From assembly GCA_934623545.1 (NCBI GenBank), contig CAKTVN010000014.1:1-15394 (forward strand): a DNA stretch of 15,394 bases, written 5' to 3'. A model generated the notes under the pieces. It was not told the DNA's origin, did no database searches, and was given only the letters and a program-made list of their open reading frames with translations. A program made the translations under genes and the position numbers. Source of the stretch: an uncultured Oscillospiraceae bacterium. GTDB lineage: Bacteria; Bacillota; Clostridia; Oscillospirales; Oscillospiraceae. Positions 1-7,574 of this stretch are shown here, in pieces. How positions within the stretch are numbered: the stretch's first letter is position 1; each line of letters opens with the position of its first letter.

Positions 1-1396
1 GGCAGAGATAATCCGTAAATTTCGTTCCGGTCTCCTTGCGGAAAAGCTCGCTGAAATACTTGGGCGTGATCTTGATGACCGCGGCAACATCCTTCGCCTG
101 AATGGCGTCCATGTAGTGCTGCGCGATATACTCGCGCGCCTTTTCGATCAGATAGCTGCACCGCGCGCCGCCCGCCGTCTCCTGCACTTGCGTGAGCAGC
201 CGCTCAAACAGCGCCTCGAGCTGTTTTCGGTCGCAGCAGTCCTCCAGCGCCTGCCGCTGCGCGCGCGGGTCGAACGCCGGGTCCAGCGTGCTCATGACCT
301 CCAGCACGATCTCCAGCATCTCGCTGCTCAGGCGGTAAAGCCCGTCGCCCTCCGCGTATCCGGTATGCAGCGCGCGCTGCATCGCCTCCGCGATCTGCTG
401 CCGCGCGCCCTCCGTGTCGCAGATCTCCACGGCTGTTTTCAGCCGCTTCTGCTCCTCCACCGTCAAAAACCGCACCTCTCCGGGCTGCGCCGGGAGGCTG
501 TCGGCGCAGAGCACGCGCCCGGTCCCGAGCAGAATGCGGCTGTGGAGCGCACGCTCTGCCGCGCGGAAGGATTCTGAAAGCCCCTTCAGCTGTGTCTGCT
601 CGCTTCCGGCTCCGGCTGTGAGCGCGATTCCCTCGCGTCTCAAGTGCTCTGCCAGCGCGGCGCGCGCCGCCTCGATCTGCGCGAGCGCCCCAAACTGCGG
701 CGCATAATTGAAGATCTGCACCACATGAGCTCGCTCCGCCAGAAAAACGCTCACGCTGTCGGGCGCGGAAAACCACTGTGCAAGCTCTCGCCGCATCTGC
801 GCGATGCGCGGCTCCGGCAGCGGCGCGCCCGTCCCGGTGTCCGGCTTGTAAAGCACGACCCGGTACGCGCCCGGGCGGAAGGCGTAGCCGAAGCGGGCGC
901 TGATCTGCGCCTCCGTGAGCGCCTCCTTCAGCGGCTGCCGCAGAAGCTCGCGGAAAAAGTGGTCTGCCAGCCGCTGACGGCTGTCATCGAACATCGTGCG
1001 AAAGCGCAGCAGCTCCTGCTGCCGGACGATCTCCTCGCGGACCGCGCACAGCGCGCCCTCCAGCTCGCCGCGGTCCAGCGGCTTCAGCAGATACCCCTGT
1101 ACCCCCTCGCGCAGCGCGGTCTGCGCGTACTCAAAATCGCGGTAGCCGCTGATGATGAGAAACTGCGTCTGCGCGCAGAATTTCTTGATCTCGCGGATCA
1201 GCGTCAGCCCATCCATGCCCGGCATCCGAATGTCCATGATCACAAGGTCCGGCGCGAGCTGCTTTGCCTTTTCAAGCCCGTCTACGCCGTCATTTGCCTC
1301 CCCGACGATCTGAAAGCCCAGCTCTTCCCAACGGAGGATGTGCCGCAGAAGCTGGCACACGCGCGGTTCATCGTCCATGAAAAGCACCCGGATCAT
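1..1396 (-). CDS. YesN-type response regulator with AraC-type DNA-binding domain, 3' end cut by window edge
   Basis: Cytoplasmic two-component transcription regulator. 465 residues lie inside the window; the gene runs off at base 1. Residues 1-120 form a receiver domain with acidic pair D8/D9, phospho-acceptor D55 (in VIMDIRMPG), S83 (in IISGY) and K105 (in LLKP). A long middle region follows, and from about residue 417 an AraC-type helix-turn-helix begins, whose first recognition helix (YFSELFRKETG) is visible. About 50 residues are probably missing. The ATG at 1396 is preceded by GGGGGA and places the DDE motif at the usual distance from the N-terminus. The gene has its own promoter (1440-1468), so it need not be part of the upstream catabolic operon. 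Its kinase partner is not in the window and probably lies beyond the left edge. The family assignment is firm; the regulated genes are unknown, with the adjacent GRE operon the obvious candidate. Confidence 0.93.
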   Translation of the reverse strand, partial: MIRVLFMDDEPRVCQLLRHILRWEELGFQIVGEANDGVDGLEKAKQLAPDLVIMDIRMPGMDGLTLIREIKKFCAQTQFLIISGYRDFEYAQTALREGVQGYLLKPLDRGELEGALCAVREEIVRQQELLRFRTMFDDSRQRLADHFFRELLRQPLKEALTEAQISARFGYAFRPGAYRVVLYKPDTGTGAPLPEPRIAQMRRELAQWFSAPDSVSVFLAERAHVVQIFNYAPQFGALAQIEAARAALAEHLRREGIALTAGAGSEQTQLKGLSESFRAAERALHSRILLGTGRVLCADSLPAQPGEVRFLTVEEQKRLKTAVEICDTEGARQQIAEAMQRALHTGYAEGDGLYRLSSEMLEIVLEVMSTLDPAFDPRAQRQALEDCCDRKQLEALFERLLTQVQETAGGARCSYLIEKAREYIAQHYMDAIQAKDVAAVIKITPKYFSELFRKETGTKFTDYLC

Positions 1397-1439
1397 ACAT
1401 CATCCCCCAAGTCGTCGAAGATTTTTGTCAGCGCATTAG

Positions 1440-1468
1440 ATTATACACAATTTTCCCGGATTTGTATA
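1440..1468 (-). promoter_or_regulatory. Candidate sigma-A promoter of the left response regulator gene
   Basis: Reading the minus strand, TATACA (1468-1463, 4/6 match to the -35 consensus) and a perfect TATAAT (1445-1440) are separated by 17 bases. A start about 7 bases downstream gives a leader of about 37 bases before the ATG at 1396. The surroundings are AT-rich compared with the genes. Confidence 0.65.
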
Positions 1469-1480
1469 CTCAAGGAAGCT

Positions 1481-1512
1481 CTGGATCCATTCGCAGGAGC
1501 GGATGAATCCAG
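1481..1512 (-). repeat. Imperfect stem-loop just after the cupin gene
   Basis: 12-base arms GGATGAATCCAG (1501-1512) and CTGGATCCATTC (1481-1492) enclose an 8-base loop; read on the minus strand they pair with one wobble and one mismatch. The structure starts 13 bases after the cupin stop and lies between that gene and the promoter of the next one, where a transcript end is expected. No T-run follows, so it is not a textbook intrinsic terminator. It may be a weak terminator or a 3'-end stabiliser. Confidence 0.4.
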
Positions 1513-1525
1513 CGGTCCCCTCTTA

Positions 1526-1855
1526 TCACGCGTGCCCGCCGATCGCCGCGATGACGCGGACCGCCTCGCTTCCGGTGTTGGCGGCGATGTGATACACGCC
1601 CTGCGGAATGAAGAAGACCTCGCCCGGCTTGACGGTCCGGACGACCTGCTCCTCCGGCAGCGTGACCGTCAGCTCGCCGGAGAGCACGTAATAACCCTCC
1701 TCGCCATCGGGGTGGATGTCCCGGTTCAGGCTGCATCCGGGCTCGATGTCGAGTCTCGCGAACAGGAGCTTTGCCTTTTCAAAAAACACCGCGACCTGTC
1801 CGGTCCCATCTGTTTTGTGTGTAAAATGCTCCTCCCGGATCGGTTCAAATTTCAT
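1526..1855 (-). CDS. Small single-domain cupin protein
   Basis: 109-residue soluble protein consisting of one cupin barrel. Motif 1 is partly present (H48 and E52/E53 up to G60, in HPDGEEGYYVLSGE). Motif 2 is complete, G78-x5-P84-x-G86-x2-H89-x3-N93. The histidines and glutamate would usually hold a divalent metal. The start at 1855 is chosen over an upstream in-frame ATG at 1927 because GGAAAGGAAG lies just before it and cupin homology begins there. It is the last gene of the catabolic run, about 100 bases after the GRE activase, across a strongly structured gap. Small cupins in such operons may be sugar epimerases or isomerases, lyase-like enzymes or ligand-binding proteins. Nothing in the sequence selects one, so function is left open. 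Confidence 0.85.
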   Translation of the reverse strand: MKFEPIREEHFTHKTDGTGQVAVFFEKAKLLFARLDIEPGCSLNRDIHPDGEEGYYVLSGELTVTLPEEQVVRTVKPGEVFFIPQGVYHIAANTGSEAVRVIAAIGGHA

Positions 1856-1873
1856 CGTTTTCGCTTCCTTTCC

Positions 1874-1889
1874 GCGCGGCGCGCCGCGC
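1874..1889. repeat. Perfect 16-bp GC palindrome upstream of the cupin gene
   Basis: GCGCGGCGCGCCGCGC equals its own reverse complement over 16 bases, and sits just upstream of the cupin ribosome binding site. It could be a protein site or form a tight hairpin in the RNA, or it may be a chance product of high GC. Confidence 0.5.
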
Positions 1890-1890
1890 T

Positions 1891-1934
1891 GCCCCATGTG
1901 CCGAAAAGCCTTCGCCTGCTCCGGCACACAGGGC
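1891..1934. repeat. Long-stem intergenic hairpin between GRE activase and cupin genes
   Basis: Arms GCCCCATGTGCCG (1891-1903) and CGGCACACAGGGC (1922-1934) form, in the minus-strand RNA, a 13-bp stem with two G-U wobbles and an 18-base loop. It begins 25 bases after the activase stop. No T-run follows on the minus strand, which fits an RNA processing or stability element better than a terminator. On the plus strand GATTTTTAG follows the right arm, so the same structure could also stop antisense transcription. Confidence 0.5.
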
Positions 1935-1959
1935 GATTTTTAGCAGTTCCTTAACTCTC

Positions 1960-2895
1960 CTAGCCACCGATCATGCACGGCAGAAGCGCCGCTTCCAGCA
2001 GCGCCAGATGCGGCAGAAGCGCCTCGTCCTCCAGCGGCTTTACCTCCGGCATGGGGTAGCGCAGGTCCAGCGTCTCGTATTTCCCCGCGCCCAGGTTGTG
2101 ATAGGGCAGCAGGTGGATCATCTTGAGCTTCCCGGTCGGCAGCAGCGTCTTTCCGAACGCCGCGAGCGCCCGGAAATTCTGCTCGTCGTCGTTGAAGCCC
2201 GGGATGACCGGCACGCGGATGGAGACCTCACAGCCGCATTCCTGCGTCAGGACGCGGATGTTCTCCATCGGGGAAAATTGCAGCGGCGATCTCGTCACGG
2301 CATGGCATTTCTGAAGGTCGGTATGCTTCAGATCGATCAGAAAATGGCGCACATAGGGCGCGACCTGACGGTATTTTTCCGTTTCGTTGAAGCCGTGCGT
2401 TTCCATCGCTGTATCCAGCCCGCTCTGCGTGCAGAGCTTCAGGAACGCCGTCACGAACTCCAGCTGCATCAGCGGCTCGCCGCCGGTGACGGTCACGCCG
2501 CCGCCGGAATTGCGGTAGAAGATCTCGTCCTTCAAAACCTCCTCCAGCAGCGCCTCGGGCGTATATTCCTCGCCGTAGAGCTTATAGCAGTCGCGCGGGC
2601 AGTAGCGCACGCACAGACCGCAGAGCGTGCATTTCTCCTTGTCGATGCGAAAGCCATCGCCGTCCCGGCGCAGCGCGCCGGAGGGGCATTTGCGGAAGCA
2701 GCTGCCGCAGCCGGTGCACTTTCCCGCCGAGAACGCCAGCTCCCGCGCTGGGCTCTGCGACTCCGGATTGCAGCACCACGGGCAGCGCAGGGCGCAGCCC
2801 TTCAGAAAAACGTCCGTCCGAATGCCCGGTCCGTCGTGAATGCAGTATCGCTGGATCGAATAGACCCGTCCTGAAAGCTTTTTGCCTTGTTCCAT
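1960..2895 (-). CDS. Radical SAM activating enzyme of the adjacent glycyl radical enzyme
   Basis: 311-residue cytoplasmic iron-sulfur enzyme of the pyruvate formate-lyase activase family. It uses S-adenosylmethionine to remove a hydrogen from the partner enzyme's C-terminal glycine. The radical SAM CxxxCxxC motif is C34, C38, C41, with the SAM-binding TGGEP at 137-141. Between them is a ferredoxin-like insert with two four-cysteine sets, C60/C63/C66/C70 and C89/C92/C95/C99. This insert is typical of activases of dehydratase and decarboxylase GREs and is absent from the activase of pyruvate formate-lyase itself. The gene starts 23 bases after the GRE stop, with GAGGG before the ATG, so the two are co-transcribed and it should serve that GRE. 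The full N-terminus (YSIQRYCIHDGPGIRT) is present, so the start is secure. Confidence 0.96.
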   Translation of the reverse strand: MEQGKKLSGRVYSIQRYCIHDGPGIRTDVFLKGCALRCPWCCNPESQSPARELAFSAGKCTGCGSCFRKCPSGALRRDGDGFRIDKEKCTLCGLCVRYCPRDCYKLYGEEYTPEALLEEVLKDEIFYRNSGGGVTVTGGEPLMQLEFVTAFLKLCTQSGLDTAMETHGFNETEKYRQVAPYVRHFLIDLKHTDLQKCHAVTRSPLQFSPMENIRVLTQECGCEVSIRVPVIPGFNDDEQNFRALAAFGKTLLPTGKLKMIHLLPYHNLGAGKYETLDLRYPMPEVKPLEDEALLPHLALLEAALLPCMIGG

Positions 2896-2918
2896 CTGTT
2901 GACCCTCGATCTCAGTCC

Positions 2919-5300
2919 TTACTGGAAGCTCATTTCTGTCCGGTCGATGATGTCATCCTGGATCTGCTTGTTGAGATCCACGAAGAACGCCGTATAGCCC
3001 GCCACGCGCACGACCAGATCGCGGTACTTCTCCGGGTCCTTCTGCGCCTTGCGCAGCGTCTCGGCGGAGACGACGTTGAACTGGATGTGGAAGCCGCCCG
3101 CCTCAAAGAAGGAGCGGATGATGCCGACCAGTGCGCTGAGCCCCGTCTCGCCCTTGAGCGCGTTGGGATGGTATTTCTGGTTGTACTGCGTGCCATTCGT
3201 GAACAGCACATGGTCCAGATGCGCGACCGAGAGCGCCGCCTGCGTCGGTCCGTTGTGCTCGCTTCCGTGGCTCGGAGAGCACGCCTCCGCGATCGGCGTG
3301 TTCGCCAGACGCCCGTTGGGCGTCGCGGCGCAGTCCTCGCCGAAGGGAACGTTCGCGGAGTTGGAATACTGCCCCGGCACGAACCAGCCGCCGCGCAGAT
3401 TGCGGTACTGTCCGACCTCGGTTGCAAAGAAGGTCAGGATCTTTCTGGCGATCTCGTCAACATAGGGGATGTTGTTGCCGTATTTCGGCGCGTCCTTCAA
3501 AAGCGCGATGCGAAGGTCCTCATAGCCCTCGAAGTTCGCGTGGATCGCCGCCATCAGCTCCGGCATCGACAGCGAGCCCTCTTCAAAGACGAGCTTCTTG
3601 ACCGCCGCAAAGGAGTCCGCAACGTCCGCGATGCCGACGCCCTGCGGTCCGTCGTGGTTATACTTCGCGCCGCCGTCATGGACCTCTTTGCCGCGTCCGA
3701 CGCAGTCCTCGGTGAACGCCGTGATGTACGGCAGCGTGATCCAGCGCGCGTGCATGGTGTTGACAACGTTCGTAATCTCCGTCATGCGGCGCATATAATA
3801 CCGGAACTGCTGCTGGAAGCAGTCGACAAACTGCTCGTAGGAGGTGATCTCCTCGCCCTTCGGCGTGACGGGGCCGACCTGCTTCTTCGTCAGCTCGTCA
3901 TAGCCGCCGTTCAGCGTCAGCTCCAGACACTTGACCAGATTGAAGTAGCCGGAGTTTGCAAAGTGGCACATCTGCCCCTGAAGTCCCATTTCCACGCACC
4001 CGGCGACGCCCCAGTTGCGGCGCGCATCCTCGAGCGAGACGCCGCGGTTCATCAGCGACGGGATCGCGATCTCGTCGTTGTACATGGCGGGCATACCGAG
4101 CCCGACGCGGATGACCTCCGCACACTTGTGCAGGAAGCGCTCGTCCGAGCCCGCATGGACGCGGCAGCAGACCGACGGCTGCGGCATCCGCACGCGCATC
4201 GTCGTGTCCAGACAGATATAGGTCAGATCGTTGACCGAGTCGTTGCCCTTTTCGTCCGTGCCGCCGAGGGTGATGGTCTGCGAGATCGGGTGCCCGCCGA
4301 AATAGCGGGTGTCGTCTTCGTTCCAGACCTCGATGATCTCGCCGCACTTGAGCCAGAAGGAGTCCATCAGCTCGCCCGCGAACTCCGGCGTCAGCGTGCC
4401 CTTGTCGACATCTGCCTTGTAGAACGGATACAGGAAGAAGTCCAGCCGTCCGATGGAAAGCCCGGTGCCGTCAGACTCGATCTGCGCGATCAGCTGCTGG
4501 AACCAGACGCACTGCGTCGCCTCATAGAAATCACGCGGCGGGTTTGCCGGGACCTGACGGCAGTTCGACGCGATGCGCAGAAGCTCCTGCCGGCGCGTTT
4601 CGTCCTGCTCCGTCTGCGCCATCTGCTCGGCAAGCGCCGCGTAGCGGCCAGCGAAGATCTCGACCGCCTCGCAGGCGATGATGACCGCCTTATAGACGGA
4701 GATCTTGTCAAAATCCTCGGGCTCGACATAGTCGAGCTTGGAAAGATGCTCCTCGCATTCGCGCTTGATGCCATTGAAGCCGACCTTCAGGACCTTCTCA
4801 AAGTTCAGCAGGAAATGCCCAGTGCCCTTGGTCAGCGTATAGCTGCACGTGAAGACCTTGCTGTCCATGCAGTCAACGGCTTCCTGCGGCAGCAGCGCCA
4901 TCGTGCGCTCATAGACGGTCTTGCCGCGCCAGTAGCTTTCCACGGAGCGGAGCTTCTGCTTGGCGTCCTCCGAAATGAGGAAGCGGGAGCTCGTGCGCTT
5001 TTCAAACTGATTGAGCTCGTTCAAAAACCACAGATTGATCTGCGGGTGCATCGGCGCGGCGCGCAGGGCGCTGCCCTGATTGCCGACCAGCAGCTCGTCG
5101 TCATAGATATGGATCGTCATATTGCTGAGCGTGTGCTTCAGCGCCATCGCCGCGCGGATGACGGGCGGCTCGGACTCGGTCTGGCGATAGGACTCCGTCC
5201 ACAGCACCGCGCGCTCGGGGCAGATGATGGGGTCGGTGCGGATCAGCCTGTCGCGCATCCGCTCGCATCTTTCAGTCAGCTTTACGGTCATTTCTTCCAT
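2919..5300 (-). CDS. Glycyl radical enzyme, eliminase/dehydratase type, substrate unassigned
   Basis: 793-residue oxygen-sensitive radical enzyme of the formate C-acetyltransferase/glycerol dehydratase superfamily, full length for the family. The active-site loop is GCVEMG with thiyl cysteine C435 and general-base candidate E437. The C-terminal glycyl motif RVAGY places the radical on G768, 25 residues from the end. A single Cys followed by Val-Glu rules out pyruvate formate-lyase, which has two adjacent cysteines, and fits dehydratases and related lyases. Two deviations from what I recall of known eliminases: Met438 where Pro is usual (GCVEP), and T279 (in DGTGLS) where several dehydratases have His. 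The start is supported by GGAGG nine bases before the ATG. The context (sugar-type ABC importer, lactonase, cupin) suggests a carbohydrate-derived substrate. Sequence alone does not justify naming it choline, glycerol, hydroxyproline, isethionate or sugar-phosphate specific. Confidence 0.96.
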   Translation of the reverse strand: MEEMTVKLTERCERMRDRLIRTDPIICPERAVLWTESYRQTESEPPVIRAAMALKHTLSNMTIHIYDDELLVGNQGSALRAAPMHPQINLWFLNELNQFEKRTSSRFLISEDAKQKLRSVESYWRGKTVYERTMALLPQEAVDCMDSKVFTCSYTLTKGTGHFLLNFEKVLKVGFNGIKRECEEHLSKLDYVEPEDFDKISVYKAVIIACEAVEIFAGRYAALAEQMAQTEQDETRRQELLRIASNCRQVPANPPRDFYEATQCVWFQQLIAQIESDGTGLSIGRLDFFLYPFYKADVDKGTLTPEFAGELMDSFWLKCGEIIEVWNEDDTRYFGGHPISQTITLGGTDEKGNDSVNDLTYICLDTTMRVRMPQPSVCCRVHAGSDERFLHKCAEVIRVGLGMPAMYNDEIAIPSLMNRGVSLEDARRNWGVAGCVEMGLQGQMCHFANSGYFNLVKCLELTLNGGYDELTKKQVGPVTPKGEEITSYEQFVDCFQQQFRYYMRRMTEITNVVNTMHARWITLPYITAFTEDCVGRGKEVHDGGAKYNHDGPQGVGIADVADSFAAVKKLVFEEGSLSMPELMAAIHANFEGYEDLRIALLKDAPKYGNNIPYVDEIARKILTFFATEVGQYRNLRGGWFVPGQYSNSANVPFGEDCAATPNGRLANTPIAEACSPSHGSEHNGPTQAALSVAHLDHVLFTNGTQYNQKYHPNALKGETGLSALVGIIRSFFEAGGFHIQFNVVSAETLRKAQKDPEKYRDLVVRVAGYTAFFVDLNKQIQDDIIDRTEMSFQ

Positions 5301-5342
5301 TTTTGGATACCTCCAGTCAAAAAAGAACGGATCTATGACTTT

Positions 5343-5374
5343 CCCGGGCAGAGAAGGGATGCCCTCTGCCCGGG
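5343..5374. repeat. Strong perfect hairpin between solute-binding protein and GRE genes
   Basis: CCCGGGCAGAG (5343-5353) and CTCTGCCCGGG (5364-5374) are perfect 11-base inverted arms around a 10-base loop. It starts 25 bases after the lipoprotein stop and ends about 42 bases before the GRE start. No T-run follows on either strand, so it is not a standard terminator. The position fits a 3' stabiliser of the binding-protein message, allowing it to be made in excess over the enzymes, or a partial attenuator. Confidence 0.7.
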
Positions 5375-5399
5375 TCTGCCATACAGGTCAAATCAAATC

Positions 5400-6461
5400 T
5401 TAGAATACAGAGTTGGGGTTGTAGAGATCATTGACATTGGAGGCGTCCACCTTGGTGGAGTCCATGTCGATGACGCGGTCGACCGTTTCGCCGTCGATGA
5501 TCTTGATCGCGGTCTCAACGCCGAGCTCGCCCGGGAACGGATAGGTGAAGCAGGCGTTCATCGTGCCCGCAATGATCGCCTGGAAGGCTTCCTTCTGACC
5601 GTCGATGGAAACAACGAGGATGTCGTCTCTGCCGGCTTCCTCGATCGCCTGCAGGCAGCCGAGCGCCATGGAGTCGCACTCCGCGTAAACGACCTGGATC
5701 TCGTTCTTGCCGATGTCAGCCTGAAGCAGGTTCTCCATGACCTCCAGCGCGTTCGGCTGCATCCAGTCGGCGGGCTGCTCGGCGATCACGGTGATGTCGG
5801 TGCCCTCGATGGCTTCATAGACGGGCTGGGTGCGGTCATATGCGGGGGAGTCGCCGGCGGAACCGGCAATGATGACGAGATTCGTCAGACCCTTTTCGGT
5901 CATCATCTCCACGAGGTAGTTGCCGACGTCCACGCCGATGTTCCAGTTGTTGGCGCCGATGAAGCAGGTCCACTCCTCGCCCTTGAGCTCACGGTCCAGG
6001 ACGATGACGGGGATACCGGCGTTATAGGCGTCCGCGCAGACGGAGGTCAGACCCTGGCTGTCCGCCGGGCTGAGGAGGATGGCGTCCACGCCCTTGGAGA
6101 TCAGGTCCTCCACGTCGGAGATCTGCTTTTCCACGCTGCCGCCGGCGTCGGTCACGGTCAGCTCGACGTTGTCATATTTCGCAGCCGCGGTGGTCACGTT
6201 CTCCGCAAGACCTGCGCGCCATGCCTGGTTGGTGGTGTCGATGGACATACCGAGATGATAGATCTTCTTCTCGGACTCTTCGGCTGCGGGAGTCTCTTCC
6301 TTGGCGGTGTCTTCCGCGGCAGGAGCGTCGGTGCTGGGGGCAGCGGTGCTGGTTTCCGCGTCCTTCTTGTCCGCGTCCTTGGTCGCGGTGCTGGAGGCGC
6401 AGGCGGCAAAGGCGAGGACCATTGCCAGTGCAAGAATCAGTGCGAGCAGTCTACGTTTCAT
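5400..6461 (-). CDS. RbsB-like sugar ABC transporter substrate-binding lipoprotein
   Basis: 353-residue periplasmic-binding-protein type 1 family member, expected to be anchored outside the membrane. The N-terminus is a lipoprotein signal, with positive KRR, a hydrophobic stretch and a lipobox ending AFAAC, so C21 should be lipidated. Residues 22-64 are a Ser/Thr/Ala/Glu/Pro linker. The two-lobed domain starts at KIYHLGMSIDTTNQAW and carries the features of ribose/galactose-type binders (LISKGVDAILLSPADSQG, AGIPVIVLDRE, and a late VVSIDGQ). AAGGAG lies before the ATG. The gene follows the permease by 71 bases, and a strong hairpin follows it. Ligand is unknown; given the enzymes downstream it is likely the GRE pathway substrate or its precursor. 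Confidence 0.95.
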   Translation of the reverse strand: MKRRLLALILALAMVLAFAACASSTATKDADKKDAETSTAAPSTDAPAAEDTAKEETPAAEESEKKIYHLGMSIDTTNQAWRAGLAENVTTAAAKYDNVELTVTDAGGSVEKQISDVEDLISKGVDAILLSPADSQGLTSVCADAYNAGIPVIVLDRELKGEEWTCFIGANNWNIGVDVGNYLVEMMTEKGLTNLVIIAGSAGDSPAYDRTQPVYEAIEGTDITVIAEQPADWMQPNALEVMENLLQADIGKNEIQVVYAECDSMALGCLQAIEEAGRDDILVVSIDGQKEAFQAIIAGTMNACFTYPFPGELGVETAIKIIDGETVDRVIDMDSTKVDASNVNDLYNPNSVF

Positions 6462-6532
6462 TTTTTATCTCCTTTTTTTATTCAGGCGTCGAAGCGCCCG
6501 GTTTACGGTTTTGGCTTTCCCTTCTGGAATAA

Positions 6533-7573
6533 TCAGGCTTTCTTTTCCTTCGAGTTGAAGGCGACCGCCAGAATGACGATGCCGCCGCGGACGACATACT
6601 GATAATAGGTGTTGATGTCCGCAAGGTTCATCATGTTGTTGATGATGCCGATGATGAGCGCGCCACAGAGCGTACCGATCACGGTCCCGCGTCCGCCGCT
6701 GAGCTTTGCGCCGCCGATGACGCACGCTGCGATGGCGTTCATTTCATAGCTCGTGCCGAGGTTCGGGTCGCCGCAGGTCGTGCGCGCCGTGGCGAGGATG
6801 CCGGCAGCCGCGGCGCAGACGCCGCAGATGGTATAGACCGCGATCTTGTGGAAATCCACGTTGATGCCCGCCAGTCTTGCCGACTCCTGATTGCCGCCGA
6901 TCGCCTTCAGGCTGCGCCCGAAGACCGTCTTATTGAGCACGAACGCTACCACGATCGCGACCGCCAGCAGCACGAACAGCTGATTGGGGATGTTCAGCAC
7001 GGCGCGTCCCTTGCCGATGACCTCGACGAGCGAGGAGGTGTCGCTGTCCATGTAGACCAGCAGACCGCCCGTCAGCAGCAGCGCAACGCCGCGGTAGAGT
7101 GTCAGCGTACCGATCGTCATGATGAACGGCTGCACGCGCGCCTTGCAGATCACGACGCCGTTGATCGCGCCGAACAGCGCGCCGAAAACGAGAATGACCA
7201 GGATCGCCAGCAGCAGACCGCCGGCATTCTTCGAGATCATGCCGCCGAAAAAGCGGACCAGAAACGCCATCGGACCGCTTGCCGACTCCGGCGCGAACAG
7301 CGTCGCCAGCAGAACGGAGCTGACGCCGACAATCGAGCCGATCGAAATGTCCATGCCGCCCGTCATGATGACCAGCAGCAGACCCAGCGAGAGGATTGCG
7401 TTGGTCGAGATCTGGCGCAGCACGTTCATGATGTTCTGATAGCTCAAAAACGCGTCTGAGATGATGGACGCTATGATGATCAGCGCGAACAGCACCAGAA
7501 AAACGCTGTATTTCTGAAACAGCATACCGCCCTGCGACTCGCGGAACCGGGTCATCTTCTTTTCTTTCTCCAT
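6533..7573 (-). CDS. RbsC-like ABC transporter permease
   Basis: 346-residue integral membrane permease of the ribose/galactose importer type. Hydrophobic segments run through the protein from about residue 24 to the C-terminus. Family landmarks are visible: VIMTGGMDISIGSIVG early, then QPFIMTIGTLTLYRG, the cytoplasmic loop GRSLKAIGGNQESARLAGI that contacts the ATPase, and IGGAKLSGGRGTVIGT. The start at 7573 has AGGAGG eight bases upstream. A longer reading from 7741 adds 56 residues that only overlap the ATPase gene in another frame and is rejected. The ATG lies one base after the ATPase stop, implying translational coupling. One permease gene is expected to form a homodimer. Confidence 0.95.
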   Translation of the reverse strand: MEKEKKMTRFRESQGGMLFQKYSVFLVLFALIIIASIISDAFLSYQNIMNVLRQISTNAILSLGLLLVIMTGGMDISIGSIVGVSSVLLATLFAPESASGPMAFLVRFFGGMISKNAGGLLLAILVILVFGALFGAINGVVICKARVQPFIMTIGTLTLYRGVALLLTGGLLVYMDSDTSSLVEVIGKGRAVLNIPNQLFVLLAVAIVVAFVLNKTVFGRSLKAIGGNQESARLAGINVDFHKIAVYTICGVCAAAAGILATARTTCGDPNLGTSYEMNAIAACVIGGAKLSGGRGTVIGTLCGALIIGIINNMMNLADINTYYQYVVRGGIVILAVAFNSKEKKA

Positions 7574-7574
7574 A

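Noticed and set aside
1856..1927. Longer cupin start
   Set aside because: The extra 24 residues cross the palindrome and match no cupin feature; a good ribosome binding site precedes the ATG at 1855.
2919..5300. Assignment of the GRE as pyruvate formate-lyase or choline trimethylamine-lyase
   Set aside because: There is one active-site Cys followed by Val-Glu rather than a Cys-Cys pair, the activase has ferredoxin-like clusters, and no microcompartment genes are nearby.
6484..6499. Small stem in the permease to binding-protein gap as a terminator
   Set aside because: Only about four to five base pairs with no T-run downstream on the minus strand; too weak to call.
3087..6602. Plus-strand open frame of 1171 codons opposite the GRE and binding-protein genes
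   Set aside because: Antisense shadow of two well-supported genes in GC-rich DNA; the translation is Arg/His/Val/Asp-rich with no recognisable domain and no ribosome binding site context.
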